Below are positions 18,312 through 29,326 of a stretch of DNA of 64,000 nt, in pieces. The translations under genes were made by a program, and so were the position numbers. Source of the stretch: Sphingomonas sp. AP4-R1 (GTDB lineage Bacteria > Pseudomonadota > Alphaproteobacteria > Sphingomonadales > Sphingomonadaceae). Under the pieces are notes generated by a model. The model did no database searches and had not been told where the DNA came from. It saw only the letters and a program-made list of their open reading frames with translations. The DNA lies in NCBI RefSeq assembly GCF_013113735.1, contig NZ_CP053346.1:620001-684000 (forward strand). The letters are read 5' to 3'. Position 1 is the stretch's first letter. Every line of letters begins with the position of its first letter.

Positions 18312-18354
18312 TCCCGTCGGCCCGCGGGGCCAACCCCTCTCTCTTCTCTTTCCT

Positions 18355-18414
18355 CTCTGCGCCTCGTCTCCGCGTGAATCTTTTCTTCTTTCACAGAGAC
18401 GGGGAGGCGCAGAG
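18355..18414. repeat. CTCTGCGCCTC inverted repeat after bamB
   Basis: CTCTGCGCCTC at 18355-18365 pairs perfectly with GAGGCGCAGAG at 18404-18414. The intervening bases contain GTCTCCGCGTG, and a second small hairpin CTTCCGC-tatc-GCGGAAG follows at about 18433-18450. This is a plausible bamB transcript end. Confidence 0.55.
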
Positions 18415-18498
18415 CAGGAAAAAGCAGAAGCCTTCCGCTATCGCGGAAGACCAAAGATTAGGTGTTCCCGCCTCCTTCATAGCCCGCTACGATGCGCC

Positions 18499-20551
<2,053 letters not shown>

Positions 20552-20618
20552 ACCTCGCTTTCTTTGATTATAATATTGGCTTACATTGCTCCAAGCTTCA
20601 TGGATTCGGGGGATTCGT

Positions 20619-21301
20619 ATGGGGAGCTTGACGCGCGCAGCTCGCGAGATCAAGAATGAGCTTGAACAATTTCTCAACACTGATCTTACATCTCAAATAA
20701 ATCTCGGCGACATCGGATATTATAGGGGGCGTAGGGTCGATTTTGATTGGGAAACAAGCCTTTCCCAACTTGGAATCGGCAGCATAAGCCCCAATACTCA
20801 ATTTGAGATAGATCGTTTTTATCGAAGCTCCGGTAGCGTTAGCCTCACCGCGACTGCAAAGGCGGAAGCACGGTTGTTCGACTAGATTTTTCTCGAAAAC
20901 ATGCATTAGCCATGGAGTCTTTTAGACTTAGGTCTATTTCTTTTGACCTCCCTTCACTGGGAAAATCATTACGCACTTATGTGACTGACAATCCAGACTC
21001 ATGGGACAGGCATTGGGTATTAGTCACAAAAAAATTCACCACTGATGGATTCACGTTTGTTCTTTCAGGCAGCGCCATGGCCGCCCTTGAACTTGATGTC
21101 CCTGTTTCTGGAATACCTGTAAATATAGCCGATACCACCTTGGGCATAAATCTCAGCTCAGAACACCTTCTTGATATGAGAGTCGTAGCACAGGGTGGCA
21201 TTGAGCCATATTTTGTAGTGCACAAATTCTTACCAAAAACTGCGAACAAATGGGCGCTTCAAAAATACGCACAAAAGGACATTTATGATTTTTTTGGATA
21301 G
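20619..21301 (+). pseudogene. AT-rich hypothetical gene split by a frameshift
   Basis: Two open segments, 20619-20885 (ATG 20619 with GGGGGAT upstream) and 20912-21301, lie in different frames. Reading the second frame upstream through its ATG gives LDFSRKHALAMESF, so the coding signal starts before that ATG, right where the first frame ends (RLFD-stop). One lost base near 20883 would explain both; the restored protein would have about 227 residues. Codon use and GC content are clearly lower than the neighbours, suggesting horizontal acquisition. The family is not recognised. It could instead be two separate overlapping genes. Confidence 0.5.
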
Positions 21302-21542
21302 CGTATAAATCCTGACTTTAGTTTGTCATGAATCGATTAATCCGATTTCTCTATTCGGAAGACTCCAGGAGCGCAGCGATTAGTCTCTCGTGCGATCACG
21401 CCGCGGGTGAGGCATGGGGCACTGCCGATTTCGACGATCCGATCGAGAAGGTCCAATTCGAGATAGTCCCGCCGAGCGAAGTTCGGCAGCGTGGGGCCGA
21501 GCGAAATGATCAGACGATCCGCATATGGCAGGGGAATGGTTC

Positions 21543-21935
21543 ATGCGCACCGCCATCATGCTCGTGTGTGCGATCGGTGTGGCGGCTGCCCCGTCCGGAG
21601 CCGATGCGGTGAAACCTGATTTCTCCGCCGTCCGGTCGCGAGCCGATGCCGAAGCCCTGGTGGCCAAGGGCGAGCTGGTGCCGATCCTGCTCTTCCCCGC
21701 CGAATTTGGCGGCGAGGACCGGCCCGAAAACCGCACTTATGTTCCCCCCTTCGTGGTGGAAATCCGCGCGCGCCTGATCGGCACGATCGGTCGGATGCTG
21801 GACGAAGGCTCGGTCAACCAGATGACGGTGCACATGAGCTATCACGGCAAAAGCTTCATTCCCGCCTCCATCCAATTCCGTGCGTTTCACTCGGAAAAGG
21901 GGGGAAGTTTCGAGCCCGTCATCACCGTGTGGTGA
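21543..21935 (+). CDS. Small secreted hypothetical protein
   Basis: This 130-residue protein has an N-terminal signal peptide (MRTAIMLVCAIGVAAAPSGA) and a mixed alpha/beta remainder ending in SFEPVITVW. The ATG at 21543 was chosen over an ATG at 21525 because AGGGGAAT lies about 7 bases upstream and the signal peptide starts there. I do not recognise the family. It sits in the accessory stretch after thiC but has normal high GC. Confidence 0.65.
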   Translation: MRTAIMLVCAIGVAAAPSGADAVKPDFSAVRSRADAEALVAKGELVPILLFPAEFGGEDRPENRTYVPPFVVEIRARLIGTIGRMLDEGSVNQMTVHMSYHGKSFIPASIQFRAFHSEKGGSFEPVITVW

Positions 21936-22019
21936 CGGGCCTGGCGCGCCACCCTACGGCCTTCGCCTGCCCCTCCCGGCATGCTAGTCTTGCGCCTCTT
22001 CTACAAAGGGACTCGGGCC

Positions 22020-22340
22020 ATGGGATTGCTTGATGGGTTGCTCGGCCAGGTGGCCGAAAATGTGGATATCCAGAATCTCGCGGCGAAGATCGGGCTGGAG
22101 CCCGATCAGGTGGAGCAGGCCGTCCACGCGCTCGGCCTCGCCCATGTCGAGCCCGGCGACACGGCTGCGCTGGCGGCGGAGCAGACCGGGCTTCCGGTCG
22201 CCAAGCTGCAGGAGATTATCGGCCATATCGGCGGCGAGGGGTCGCTCGCCCAGTTCGCCAGTCTGCTGCAGGAACATGGCGGCGGCGAAGGCCTGCTCGG
22301 CAAGTTCGGCAGCGCCGCGGCGAGCTTCCTGAAGGGGTAA
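22020..22340 (+). CDS. Small helical hypothetical protein
   Basis: A 106-residue, mostly helical protein begins MGLLDGLLGQVAEN and ends in a glycine/alanine tail (LLGKFGSAAASFLKG). The composition and N-terminal M-G-L-L-D pattern recall DUF937/YidB-like proteins, but this is an impression only. The ATG at 22020 starts the conserved-looking part; 13 upstream codons are open without similarity. Confidence 0.6.
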   Translation: MGLLDGLLGQVAENVDIQNLAAKIGLEPDQVEQAVHALGLAHVEPGDTAALAAEQTGLPVAKLQEIIGHIGGEGSLAQFASLLQEHGGGEGLLGKFGSAAASFLKG

Positions 22341-22362
22341 GCGCGGGGGCGCACGCCTCACC

Positions 22363-22484
22363 CCGCTCATCCTGAGGAGGGATCGAGCCTGTCGAGGGCC
22401 CGTCTCGAAGGACATGCCTCAACTGTGAGGCTTATCCTTCGAGACACCGCTTCGGCTTCGCTCAGCGGCTCCCCAGGATGAGCG
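22363..22484. repeat. CCGCTCATCCTGAGGA-type inverted repeat
   Basis: The outer arms are CCGCTCATCCTGAGGA at about 22363 and CCAGGATGAGCGG ending at about 22484. Inner arms GTCTCGAAGGA and TCCTTCGAGAC, plus CCTCAACTGTGAGG, are also complementary. It lies between two small genes. Confidence 0.7.
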
Positions 22485-22531
22485 GAAGAAGGGTTCAGTG
22501 TCTCTCAAATCCTGCTCATCACCCCCGGACC

Positions 22532-22768
22532 ATGCCCACCGATCCTCCCAACGCCCTCTCCACCCCGCAGACCGCGCGCGCCACGCTGCGCGTCGGCGAT
22601 CGGTTCGTGATGGAGGCGGAGGCGCGGGCCACCCCGCTCGGCCTGTTCGCGGTGGGCGGGCTGGTGGCGGCGATCCTGCTCGCCATCCCCCCGATCGTCC
22701 GCGCCAAGCGCGCCGGCAAGGCGCTGCCGCCCGCGCAGACGCCACGTCTCCCGCCACCGAGGCATTGA
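22532..22768 (+). CDS. Small single-helix membrane protein, hypothetical
   Basis: This 78-residue protein has a polar N-terminus, one hydrophobic segment (LGLFAVGGLVAAILLAIPPIV, given here in part) and a basic, proline-rich tail. The ATG at 22532 was chosen; upstream codons come from the repeat. No family was recognised and the Shine-Dalgarno is poor, so this is a moderate call. Confidence 0.45.
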   Translation: MPTDPPNALSTPQTARATLRVGDRFVMEAEARATPLGLFAVGGLVAAILLAIPPIVRAKRAGKALPPAQTPRLPPPRH

Positions 22769-22876
22769 GAGGGCGCGGGCGTTATGCTCCGTACTCCTGC
22801 CAAGCAGGAGCCCCGGGGCCTAGCCGCCGCATTCGAAGCCCCGCGCTCCCGCTTCCGCAGGAGCATCGGGACGCCC

Positions 22877-23587
22877 CTACCCGATCGCCGGCAACGCCCA
22901 GTCGATCGGCTTCATCCCGCGCGCCTCCAGAAAAGCATTGGCCTTGGAGAAATGCCGGCACCCCAGAAAGCCGTTATGCGCGGAGAGGGGCGAGGGATGC
23001 GCCGCCTTCAGCACCAGATGCCGGCCGCCTTTCTCCACGCTCGGGATGAACGCCGCCTTCTTCTGCGCGTAGGAACCCCACAGCAGGAACACGACCGGCT
23101 CCTCCTTCGCCGCCACGAGCCGGATCACCGCGTCGGTAAAGCGCTCCCAGCCCTTGTCCTTGTGGCTGGCGGCCAGCCCCATCTGCACCGTCAGCACGCT
23201 GTTCAGCAGCAGCACGCCCTGTTCGGCCCAATGTTCGAGGAAGCCATGCCCCGGTCGCGCGATGCCGAGGTCCGAGTGCAGTTCCTTGTAGATGTTGACG
23301 AGGCTGGGCGGCGGGCGGACGCCGGGGCGGACCGAGAAGCACAGGCCATGCGCCTGCCCCTCGCCATGATAGGGGTCTTGCCCCAGGATCACGACGCGCA
23401 CCGTGTCGAGCGGCGTCAGGTCCAGCGCGCGAAACCATTCGCCGCCCTTGGGGTAGATGTGCTTGCCCGCCGCTTTCTCCGCCACCAGAAACTGGCGCAG
23501 CGCCGCCATATAGGGGCTGGCGAATTCGTCGGCCAAAGGCGCGCGCCAGCTTTCGTGCAGCTTCACGCCCGGCGCCGTCTCGGTCAT
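22877..23587 (-). CDS. ung: Uracil-DNA glycosylase (family 1)
   Basis: This 236-residue DNA repair enzyme removes uracil from DNA. Motif A is [18 protein letters not shown] with the catalytic water-activating Asp. Motif B is [14 protein letters not shown] with the catalytic His. Also present are the proline-rich loop ([11 protein letters not shown]) and LLLNSVLTV. Length is typical of family 1 enzymes. It is divergent from the VOC protein gene. Confidence 0.97.
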   Translation of the reverse strand: MTETAPGVKLHESWRAPLADEFASPYMAALRQFLVAEKAAGKHIYPKGGEWFRALDLTPLDTVRVVILGQDPYHGEGQAHGLCFSVRPGVRPPPSLVNIYKELHSDLGIARPGHGFLEHWAEQGVLLLNSVLTVQMGLAASHKDKGWERFTDAVIRLVAAKEEPVVFLLWGSYAQKKAAFIPSVEKGGRHLVLKAAHPSPLSAHNGFLGCRHFSKANAFLEARGMKPIDWALPAIG

Positions 23588-23674
23588 GCTCGTCTCCGCT
23601 GTCGTGGCCCGGCTTTCGTCCGCTGGTGCGAGAGCCGACCGCCCCCGTCAAGCGCCGCCCGCCCCGGAGATGCC

Positions 23675-24073
23675 ATGCCCCGCCTCGCCCACGTCGCCCT
23701 CCTCGTCCGCGAGTATGACGAGGCGCTGGCTTTCTATGTCGGCCGGCTCGGCTTCTCCCTGGTGGAGGATGTGCCCCAGCCCGAACAGGCCAAACGCTGG
23801 ATGACGATCCGCCCGCCCGGCGCCGGAGCGGACGCCACCACGATCCTGCTCGCCCGCGCCGCCACGCCGGAGCAGGCCGCCTTCATCGGCAACCAGTCAG
23901 GCGGCCGCGTCTTCCTGTTCCTCGCCACCGACGATTTCGCGCGCGATCATGCGGCCTTCACGGATGCGGGCGTGCGCTGGGTCCGTCCGCCGGCCGTCCA
24001 GCCTTATGGTACGGTCGCGGTCTTCGCCGATCTCTACGGCAATCTGTGGGATCTGGTGCAATTCTCGGGATGA
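23675..24073 (+). CDS. VOC superfamily (glyoxalase-like) protein
   Basis: A 132-residue vicinal-oxygen-chelate protein is built of the usual two beta-alpha-beta-beta-beta units: LAHVALLVREYDEALAFYVGRLGF in the first half and a closing VAVFADLYGNLWDLVQF strand. Possible metal ligands are H6 and an acidic residue in the second module. The substrate cannot be told from sequence. The ATG at 23675 is the first in frame with the fold. Confidence 0.85.
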   Translation: MPRLAHVALLVREYDEALAFYVGRLGFSLVEDVPQPEQAKRWMTIRPPGAGADATTILLARAATPEQAAFIGNQSGGRVFLFLATDDFARDHAAFTDAGVRWVRPPAVQPYGTVAVFADLYGNLWDLVQFSG

Positions 24074-24091
24074 TGCCCAACTTGATGACAT

Positions 24092-24183
24092 CGTCACCCT
24101 GAACTCGTTTCAGGGTCCATCACCCGACCGTTGCTCCAAGCCGAAGGGTTGGGTGATGGATGCTGAAACGAGTTCAGCATGAC
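24092..24183. repeat. CCTGAACTCGTTTCAGG-type inverted repeat
   Basis: The arms GTCACCCTGAACTCGTTTC (from 24092) and GAAACGAGTTCAGCATGAC (to 24183) are near reverse complements, with internal GGTCCATCACCC/GGGTGATGGA pairing. It belongs to the same family as 1435-1540 and lies between convergent genes. Confidence 0.8.
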
Positions 24184-24204
24184 ATTTGTCGGAAGGCGCG
24201 GCCC

Positions 24205-24510
24205 TCACCGTTTCCGCACGAACTCCGCGCGCAGGACGAGGCCCTTGATGCCCTCATATTTGCAGTCGATCTCCTGCGCGTCGCCGGTCAGGCGGATCGA
24301 CTTGATCAGCGTGCCGCGCTTCAGCGTCTGCCCCGCGCCCTTCACCACCAGATCCTTGATCAGGGTCACCTGATCGCCGTCGGCCAGCACGTTGCCGACC
24401 GCATCGCGCACCTCGATCGCGTCACCGGGAGCCTTGGCGGCCGCCTCGGCCGCGCTGATCCACTCGCCGCTCGCCTCGTCATAGACGAACGCGTCCTCAT
24501 CATCCTGCAT
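24205..24510 (-). CDS. PhnA-domain protein (YjdM-like), without the N-terminal zinc ribbon
   Basis: This 101-residue protein contains the PhnA C-terminal domain: VRDAVGNVLADGDQVTLIKDLVVKGAGQTLKRGT and IDCKYEGIKGLVLRAEFVRK (each read here in part of a longer run). The N-terminal ~30 residues are acidic and lack the four-cysteine ribbon seen in longer PhnA proteins. Despite the name it is not part of C-P lyase; its function is unclear. The ATG at 24510 has AAGGAAT upstream. Confidence 0.85.
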   Translation of the reverse strand: MQDDEDAFVYDEASGEWISAAEAAAKAPGDAIEVRDAVGNVLADGDQVTLIKDLVVKGAGQTLKRGTLIKSIRLTGDAQEIDCKYEGIKGLVLRAEFVRKR

Positions 24511-24572
24511 AATTATTCCTTGTTGGCGTGAGCGGGCTGATGCCGCCCAGATTCAGCTTCGCTGAACCTCAA

Positions 24573-25091
24573 TCACAGCGCCTTGACCCAGATCATATCC
24601 TCGAACGGCACGTCGCCGACGAAGAAGCTCTGCATCGATCCCGTATCGGCAAAACCCTCCCGCGCATAGAAACGCTGCGCCCGATCGTTGGCGGTATAGA
24701 CGCACAGCAGCAGCCGCGCCGCCCCGCGCGCCTTCGCCTCGGCCTCCACCGCGCGCAGCAGCTGCGCGCCCCAGCCGTCCTTCTGCCAGCCGGCCAGCAC
24801 ATAGATACGCTTCAGCTCCCAATCGCTCGCGTCGGTCGGGTGATTGAGGTCGGGCGGCGTCATCACCGCATAAGCCAGCGGCGCGCCCAGCTCCGTCTCG
24901 ACGATCCAGACCGCGCAGGCCGGGTCCGCCAGCGTCGCGCGATACCAGTCGACCGAATGATAGCGCGCCACATGCGCGACCAGGGCATCGCCCGGATGAT
25001 CGTGCGCGAAGGCGGTGAGGAAGGTCGCCGCGCCCAGCAATGCCAGCCGCTCCGCATCGGCGTCACCCGCACGCCGCAACGTCGCGCTCAT
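24573..25091 (-). CDS. GNAT family N-acetyltransferase
   Basis: This 172-residue acetyltransferase has the central beta-strand KRIYVLAGWQKDGWGAQLL carrying the acetyl-CoA pyrophosphate-binding loop (Q/R-x-x-G-x-G/A, here Q-K-D-G-W-G-A), followed by a helix and the C-terminal YTANDRAQRFYAREGF motif. The acceptor substrate is unknown. Its start overlaps the sixA-like stop by 4 bases, so it belongs to a helicase-sixA-GNAT transcription unit. Confidence 0.9.
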   Translation of the reverse strand: MSATLRRAGDADAERLALLGAATFLTAFAHDHPGDALVAHVARYHSVDWYRATLADPACAVWIVETELGAPLAYAVMTPPDLNHPTDASDWELKRIYVLAGWQKDGWGAQLLRAVEAEAKARGAARLLLCVYTANDRAQRFYAREGFADTGSMQSFFVGDVPFEDMIWVKAL

Positions 25092-25624
25092 GCGAAATCG
25101 GGGCCGAATTCAGGATCCAGATCGCGCGGCCGCACGAAGCGCAGCAGCTCCCCCGTCTCGGGCGCGAGCGCCGCCCAGTCGTCGATCGCCAGCTTTATCT
25201 CGGCCAGCGTACCGGTGGGATATTTCACCATCACCTCGCCGCGCTTGCCGTCGTCCGCGCGCAGCAGCTGCAGCACCAGATCCTCCAGCCCCGGATTATG
25301 CCCCACCAGCAGCAGCCGATCGACCGGCTCCGGCTGCTCGCGGATCACCTCCATCAATTCCTCGGCCGAGGCGAGATAGATACGCCGGTCCCACGCCGGA
25401 TCCAGCGCGCGGCCATAGCCCGCCGTCGCCTCCTCCAGCGTCTCCGCCACGCGTGTCGCGGGAGAGGCGATCACCGCATCGAAGCGCGTGTCCGTCTCGC
25501 GCAGATGGCGGCCGACGGCACGCGCCGCGCGGCGTCCCTTGGGGTTCAGCCGGCGATCGATATCGCGTGTGGCCAGCAGATCATCCCCCGCCTTGGCGTG
25601 GCGCAGCAGAGTGAGCGTCTTCAT
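25088..25624 (-). CDS. SixA-like histidine phosphatase
   Basis: This 178-residue protein of the histidine phosphatase superfamily carries the catalytic RHAKAG motif near the N-terminus and the second histidine in GHNPGLEDLV. These are the features of SixA-type enzymes that dephosphorylate phosphohistidine. I chose the ATG at 25624, directly ahead of KTLTLLRHAK with GGGAT upstream. Its 5' end overlaps the helicase 3' end by 44 bases in another frame. Confidence 0.9.
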   Translation of the reverse strand: MKTLTLLRHAKAGDDLLATRDIDRRLNPKGRRAARAVGRHLRETDTRFDAVIASPATRVAETLEEATAGYGRALDPAWDRRIYLASAEELMEVIREQPEPVDRLLLVGHNPGLEDLVLQLLRADDGKRGEVMVKYPTGTLAEIKLAIDDWAALAPETGELLRFVRPRDLDPEFGPDFA

Positions 25625-28379
25625 CAGATCCCGCGACAGCCTCCTTGGCGCGGCCCTGATGCCCCAAAGACGCGGCCCGCGAAAGACGCGAAGCGACATG
25701 CGCGACCGCCTCGTCCAGCGGCAGTCGCCTTATCGGCACGCCTGGCGGAAAAGCGGAGAGAAGCCGCGAGGGCATCGCCGCCGACAGCAGCACGAAACAG
25801 CCGCGATCGTCCGCGCGGCGGATCAGCCGGCCGAAGCCCTGCGCCAGCTTCGCGCGCACGATCCGGTCGTCATGCGCGCTGCCGCCATTGGCCGCGCGCC
25901 GCGCGCCGTGCAGCACGGTAGGGCGCGGCCACGGCACGCCTTCCAGCACCACCAGCCGCAGCGAATCTCCCGGCACGTCCACCCCGTCGCGCAGCGCATC
26001 CGTGCCCAGCAGCGAGGCGCGGGGCTCATCGCGGAAGATATCGACCAGCGTGCCCGTATCGATCGGATCGACATGCTGCGCGTAGAGCGGCAGGCCTTCG
26101 CGGGCGAGCCGGTCGGCGATGCGCGCATGCACCGCCTTCAGCCGCCCGATCGCGGTGAACAGCCCCAGCGCGCCGCCGCCCGACGCCTCGATCAGCCGCG
26201 CATAGGCGCCCGCCAGCGCGGGCATGTCGCCCTTCTTCACGTCGGTGACGATCAGCACCTCGGCCTGGTTCGCATAATCGAAGGGGCTGGCCACCGCGAA
26301 ATCAGTCTGCGGCGCATCCAGATGCACCGCGCCGCTGCGCGCCTCCGCCACCGACCAGTCGCCCCCGCCCGTGAGCGTGGCGGAGGTGACGACCAGGCCG
26401 TGCGCAGGCTTCAGCACCGCCTCCGCCAGCGGCCGCGTCGGGTCCAGCCAGTGGCGGTGGAGGCCGACATCGAACTCGCGTCCCTCCACCCGATCCACCG
26501 CCAGCCAGTCGACGAAATCGGGATCGGCCGAGCCGCCCAACCGCGTCAGCATCGCGATCCACGCGGCGATCGTCTGCCCGCGCCGCAGCAGCCCGCCCTG
26601 CGCGCCCTCGATCCGCGCGCGCGCCGCCGCGTCCAGCCAGTCGGGCGCATCCTCGATCACGGCGATCAGCCGTTGCCGCAGCCGCGCGAGCGGACGCGCC
26701 AGCGCCTCCAGCGCCTCGATCGCGGGCTCGGCCGCCTCGATCAACGGCGCGTCCAGCTCGGCCGCATGCGTCTCCAGTCCGAAGCCCGCATCGGCCGCGC
26801 TGGCCCGCGCCAGCACGGTCGCGCGGACGCGGGCCAGCAGCACCTCCAGCGGCCCCAGCGGCAATTCCTCCGCCAGCCGGCCCAGCCAGCCGTCGGCGGG
26901 CAATTCGCGCGCCGCCGCCACCGCCTGCTCGATCGCGCGGCCGCCCTCCTCGTCATAGGAGGCCAGATCCAGCAGCCGCGCCGAAAGACCCCGCCGGCGC
27001 CCGCGCGCCTTGCTCTCCGGCCCCACGATCCAGCGGCGCAGCTCGATCGCCTCCTGTCCCGTCAGCGCCGAGGCGAAGGTGGAATCGGCCGCATCGAACA
27101 GATGATGGCCCTCGTCGAACACGATCCGCGCCAGCGGCGTCCCGCCCTCGGCCTGCCGCGCCGCCAGCAGCATGACGAGCGCGTGATTGGCCACCACCAG
27201 ATCCGCGCCTTCGCTGGCCTTGGCCGCGCGCTCGATGAAGCATTTCCGGTAATGCGGGCAGCCGGCATAGACGCATTCGCCGCGCCGGTCGGTCAGTGCG
27301 GTCGCGCCCGCGCGGCGGAACAGGCTCGGCAGCCAGCCGGGCAGGTCGCCGCCGACCATGTCGCCATCCGCGCTATAGGCCGCCCAGCGCGCCACCAGCT
27401 GCGCGAGGATCGCCGCGCGCCCCTGAAAGCCGCCCTGCAGCGCATCCTCCAGATTGAGCAGGCAGAGATAATTCTCCCGCCCCTTGCGGACGACGATCTT
27501 CTCGCGCCGCTCGGCCGGGTTCGGGAAGATCCGCACGCCCTCCGCCGCCAGCTGGCGCTGCAGCGCCTTGGTGTAGGTGGACACCCATACCGCCCCGCCC
27601 GCCTGCTCCGCCCAGAGCGAGGCGGGCGCGAGATAGCCCAATGTCTTGCCGATGCCGGTGCCCGCCTCCGCCAGCACGAGGCGCGGCCGCCCCGCCTCCA
27701 GCCTGGGATCGAACGCGCGCGCCGCCGCCGCCGCATAGGCACGCTGGCCTTCTCGCGGCTCGGCCCCGTCGCCCAGCAGCTCGGCCAGCCGTTCCTGCGT
27801 CTCCGCCTCGTCCAGCCGGATCGGCATCGGATCGGGCCGCGCGCCCGTCTCCTCCCACTGCGGCAGGCGCGAGAACAGCCAGCGCTCGCCCCCCTCGGGC
27901 TTGGCGATGCGCGGCGCGACCAGGGCCGCCCACGGCCAGCGCCCGCGCCACAAGGCCTGCGCCGCCGTCCACGCCCCTTCGCGCTCGGGCCATTGCGGGT
28001 CGCCCATCCGCTCCAGCAAAGCCGCCGCCGCGCGCTGATAGAAAGCGGCCGCCCCCGCTTCGTCCACCGGCGGCTCGATCCCCAGAGCGCGCGCCAGCCC
28101 CGGCGGCGTCGGCACCGCGAAGCGCGCCGGGTGGACGAACGCGAACAGCTCCAGCAGGTCGAGCCCCGAAAGCTCGGGGAGCCCCAGCCGCGCGGCGACC
28201 AGCGGCGCGTTGAGCAGGATGGTCGGCGTGCCCGCGCAGAAGCTCAGCGCCTCGCCCCGGCCCACCGCGCGCACATGGCCCTCCCCGTCGGCCAGCCAGA
28301 TGCCGCCGTGCGTCGCGTGGATGGCGGGAAGCCCCGCCGCCGCCAGCGCGTCCGTCCCTGCCGTCACGATCCCACTCAC
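25581..28379 (-). CDS. DinG/XPD-like ATP-dependent DNA helicase
   Basis: This is a 932-residue superfamily 2 helicase. Walker A is EAGTGIGKTLGY and the Walker B box is DEGHHLFD (DEAH-type). An iron-sulfur cluster region with four cysteines lies between helicase motifs Ia and II: NYLCLLN, GECVYAGCPHYRKCF. Motifs IV-VI near the C-terminus include GTDALRDGVDVPG and QGFGRLIRR. An extra N-terminal ~210 residues precede the helicase core. Such helicases unwind DNA (R-loops, G4) during repair. Its start overlaps the upstream membrane protein stop. Confidence 0.93.
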   Translation of the reverse strand: MSGIVTAGTDALAAAGLPAIHATHGGIWLADGEGHVRAVGRGEALSFCAGTPTILLNAPLVAARLGLPELSGLDLLELFAFVHPARFAVPTPPGLARALGIEPPVDEAGAAAFYQRAAAALLERMGDPQWPEREGAWTAAQALWRGRWPWAALVAPRIAKPEGGERWLFSRLPQWEETGARPDPMPIRLDEAETQERLAELLGDGAEPREGQRAYAAAAARAFDPRLEAGRPRLVLAEAGTGIGKTLGYLAPASLWAEQAGGAVWVSTYTKALQRQLAAEGVRIFPNPAERREKIVVRKGRENYLCLLNLEDALQGGFQGRAAILAQLVARWAAYSADGDMVGGDLPGWLPSLFRRAGATALTDRRGECVYAGCPHYRKCFIERAAKASEGADLVVANHALVMLLAARQAEGGTPLARIVFDEGHHLFDAADSTFASALTGQEAIELRRWIVGPESKARGRRRGLSARLLDLASYDEEGGRAIEQAVAAARELPADGWLGRLAEELPLGPLEVLLARVRATVLARASAADAGFGLETHAAELDAPLIEAAEPAIEALEALARPLARLRQRLIAVIEDAPDWLDAAARARIEGAQGGLLRRGQTIAAWIAMLTRLGGSADPDFVDWLAVDRVEGREFDVGLHRHWLDPTRPLAEAVLKPAHGLVVTSATLTGGGDWSVAEARSGAVHLDAPQTDFAVASPFDYANQAEVLIVTDVKKGDMPALAGAYARLIEASGGGALGLFTAIGRLKAVHARIADRLAREGLPLYAQHVDPIDTGTLVDIFRDEPRASLLGTDALRDGVDVPGDSLRLVVLEGVPWPRPTVLHGARRAANGGSAHDDRIVRAKLAQGFGRLIRRADDRGCFVLLSAAMPSRLLSAFPPGVPIRRLPLDEAVAHVASRLSRAASLGHQGRAKEAVAGSDEDAHSAAPRQGGG

Positions 28380-28939
28380 CAGCTGCCGACCGCGCTCACG
28401 AAACGCACCACTTCGGGCAGGCGGTCGAAATGGATATGGCCATCGATGTCGGCAGCCGGATCGCCCGCCACCAGTTGCACGGCCGCATTGCCGCGCCCCT
28501 TGGCGTCCACCGCGCCCAGCACGCCACGCATCATCCGCCGCCGCGATATCTCCATCAGCGGCCGATTATCCCACGGCACGGTCCAGAGCATCCGCCGGTC
28601 CGTCACGGTTATGCTGGTGAAGGGCGCGCGGATCACGGCGGTGATGAAGCCGCGATTGCGCCGGATCAGCAGGGTCGCCACCGCCACCACCGCGCCCGCC
28701 AGCACGAACGAACAGAGAATGGCGCGGACATAAGCATGCATCGAGGCCGGATAGGGCCACCAGATCGCCCACACCAGAAAGCCGAGCGACAAAATCTGCG
28801 GCATCATGAAGATCAGGATCGTGCCGGAGCCCGACGGCAGAGCCCCGAACCCCGCCCGCGCGACATAGAGGATATGCTCCGGCCGTTGCTCCGCGCGGCG
28901 CAGCGCGGGCAGCAAGATCGGCGCATCCTGTTCGCTCAT
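28376..28939 (-). CDS. Membrane protein with PH-like domain, hypothetical
   Basis: This 187-residue protein has two adjacent membrane helices (about residues 42-65 and 75-97). A cytosolic segment then looks like a bacterial PH-like domain: FITAVIRAPFTSITVTDRRMLW followed by GRGNAAVQLVAGD and a final HIHFDRLPEVVRFV. The ATG at 28939 (MSEQD) or 28945 could be the start. The 4-base overlap with the helicase suggests cotranscription. Confidence 0.7.
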   Translation of the reverse strand: MSEQDAPILLPALRRAEQRPEHILYVARAGFGALPSGSGTILIFMMPQILSLGFLVWAIWWPYPASMHAYVRAILCSFVLAGAVVAVATLLIRRNRGFITAVIRAPFTSITVTDRRMLWTVPWDNRPLMEISRRRMMRGVLGAVDAKGRGNAAVQLVAGDPAADIDGHIHFDRLPEVVRFVSAVGSW

Positions 28940-29074
28940 GGGCATATGTCCGCAAGACGCGGCGGGCACCGGCGGCCCGTCACAGGCGAACATAGCGTGG
29001 ACATCGGCGGGGGCAAGCGCCTCCTCCGGAGAGGCCGAGCCGACGGCAATGTCCAACACTCACCGATCAGCGAC

Positions 29075-29326
29075 CTAGCTCTCTTCTATCCCGAAGGCGT
29101 GGGGCATATCCTCCACGAACGCGCGCACTTCACCTTCGTACCGAGACGAAATCGCTAGGAAACTGGCAGCAAGCTCCCGCCGTGAATTCTCATCCAATGC
29201 CTGCAGATCGCCGCTGAGCTGCTCCATGACCTGTATCGCCGTATCGGGATCCAGAGTGTCGTCCGAACAAAACTCAAAAAATATCGCCATATTCGCGATA
29301 GCTATGGCCACATCATTGCTTACCAT
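29075..29326 (-). CDS. Candidate immunity protein for the Tox-REase-5-like toxin
   Basis: This 83-residue, strongly acidic, all-helical protein (FFEFCSDDTLDPDTAIQVMEQL, read in part, then ...FVEDMPHAFGI) immediately follows the toxin frame. Its start overlaps the toxin stop by 7 bases. Small acidic helical proteins in this position of a polymorphic-toxin locus are usually cognate immunity proteins, and the D-P-D-x-A-x-x-x-x-E pattern recurs in families found next to toxins. Position and charge are seen; neutralisation is inference. Confidence 0.7.
   Translation of the reverse strand: MVSNDVAIAIANMAIFFEFCSDDTLDPDTAIQVMEQLSGDLQALDENSRRELAASFLAISSRYEGEVRAFVEDMPHAFGIEES

Noticed and set aside
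21328..21612. 94-codon plus-strand frame overlapping the secreted protein at 21543
   Set aside because: Poor ribosome-binding site, and its C-terminal third is a shifted reading of the well-supported secreted protein.
22532..22768. Longer version of this gene from an ATG at 22478
   Set aside because: The extra 18 codons lie in the repeat and in poorly coding sequence; the ATG at 22532 is more plausible.
25488..28733. Plus-strand open frame of about 1080 codons opposite the DinG-like helicase
   Set aside because: It is a shadow of a gene with clear helicase motifs; the product is Arg/Gln/His-rich with no domain and no ribosome-binding site.
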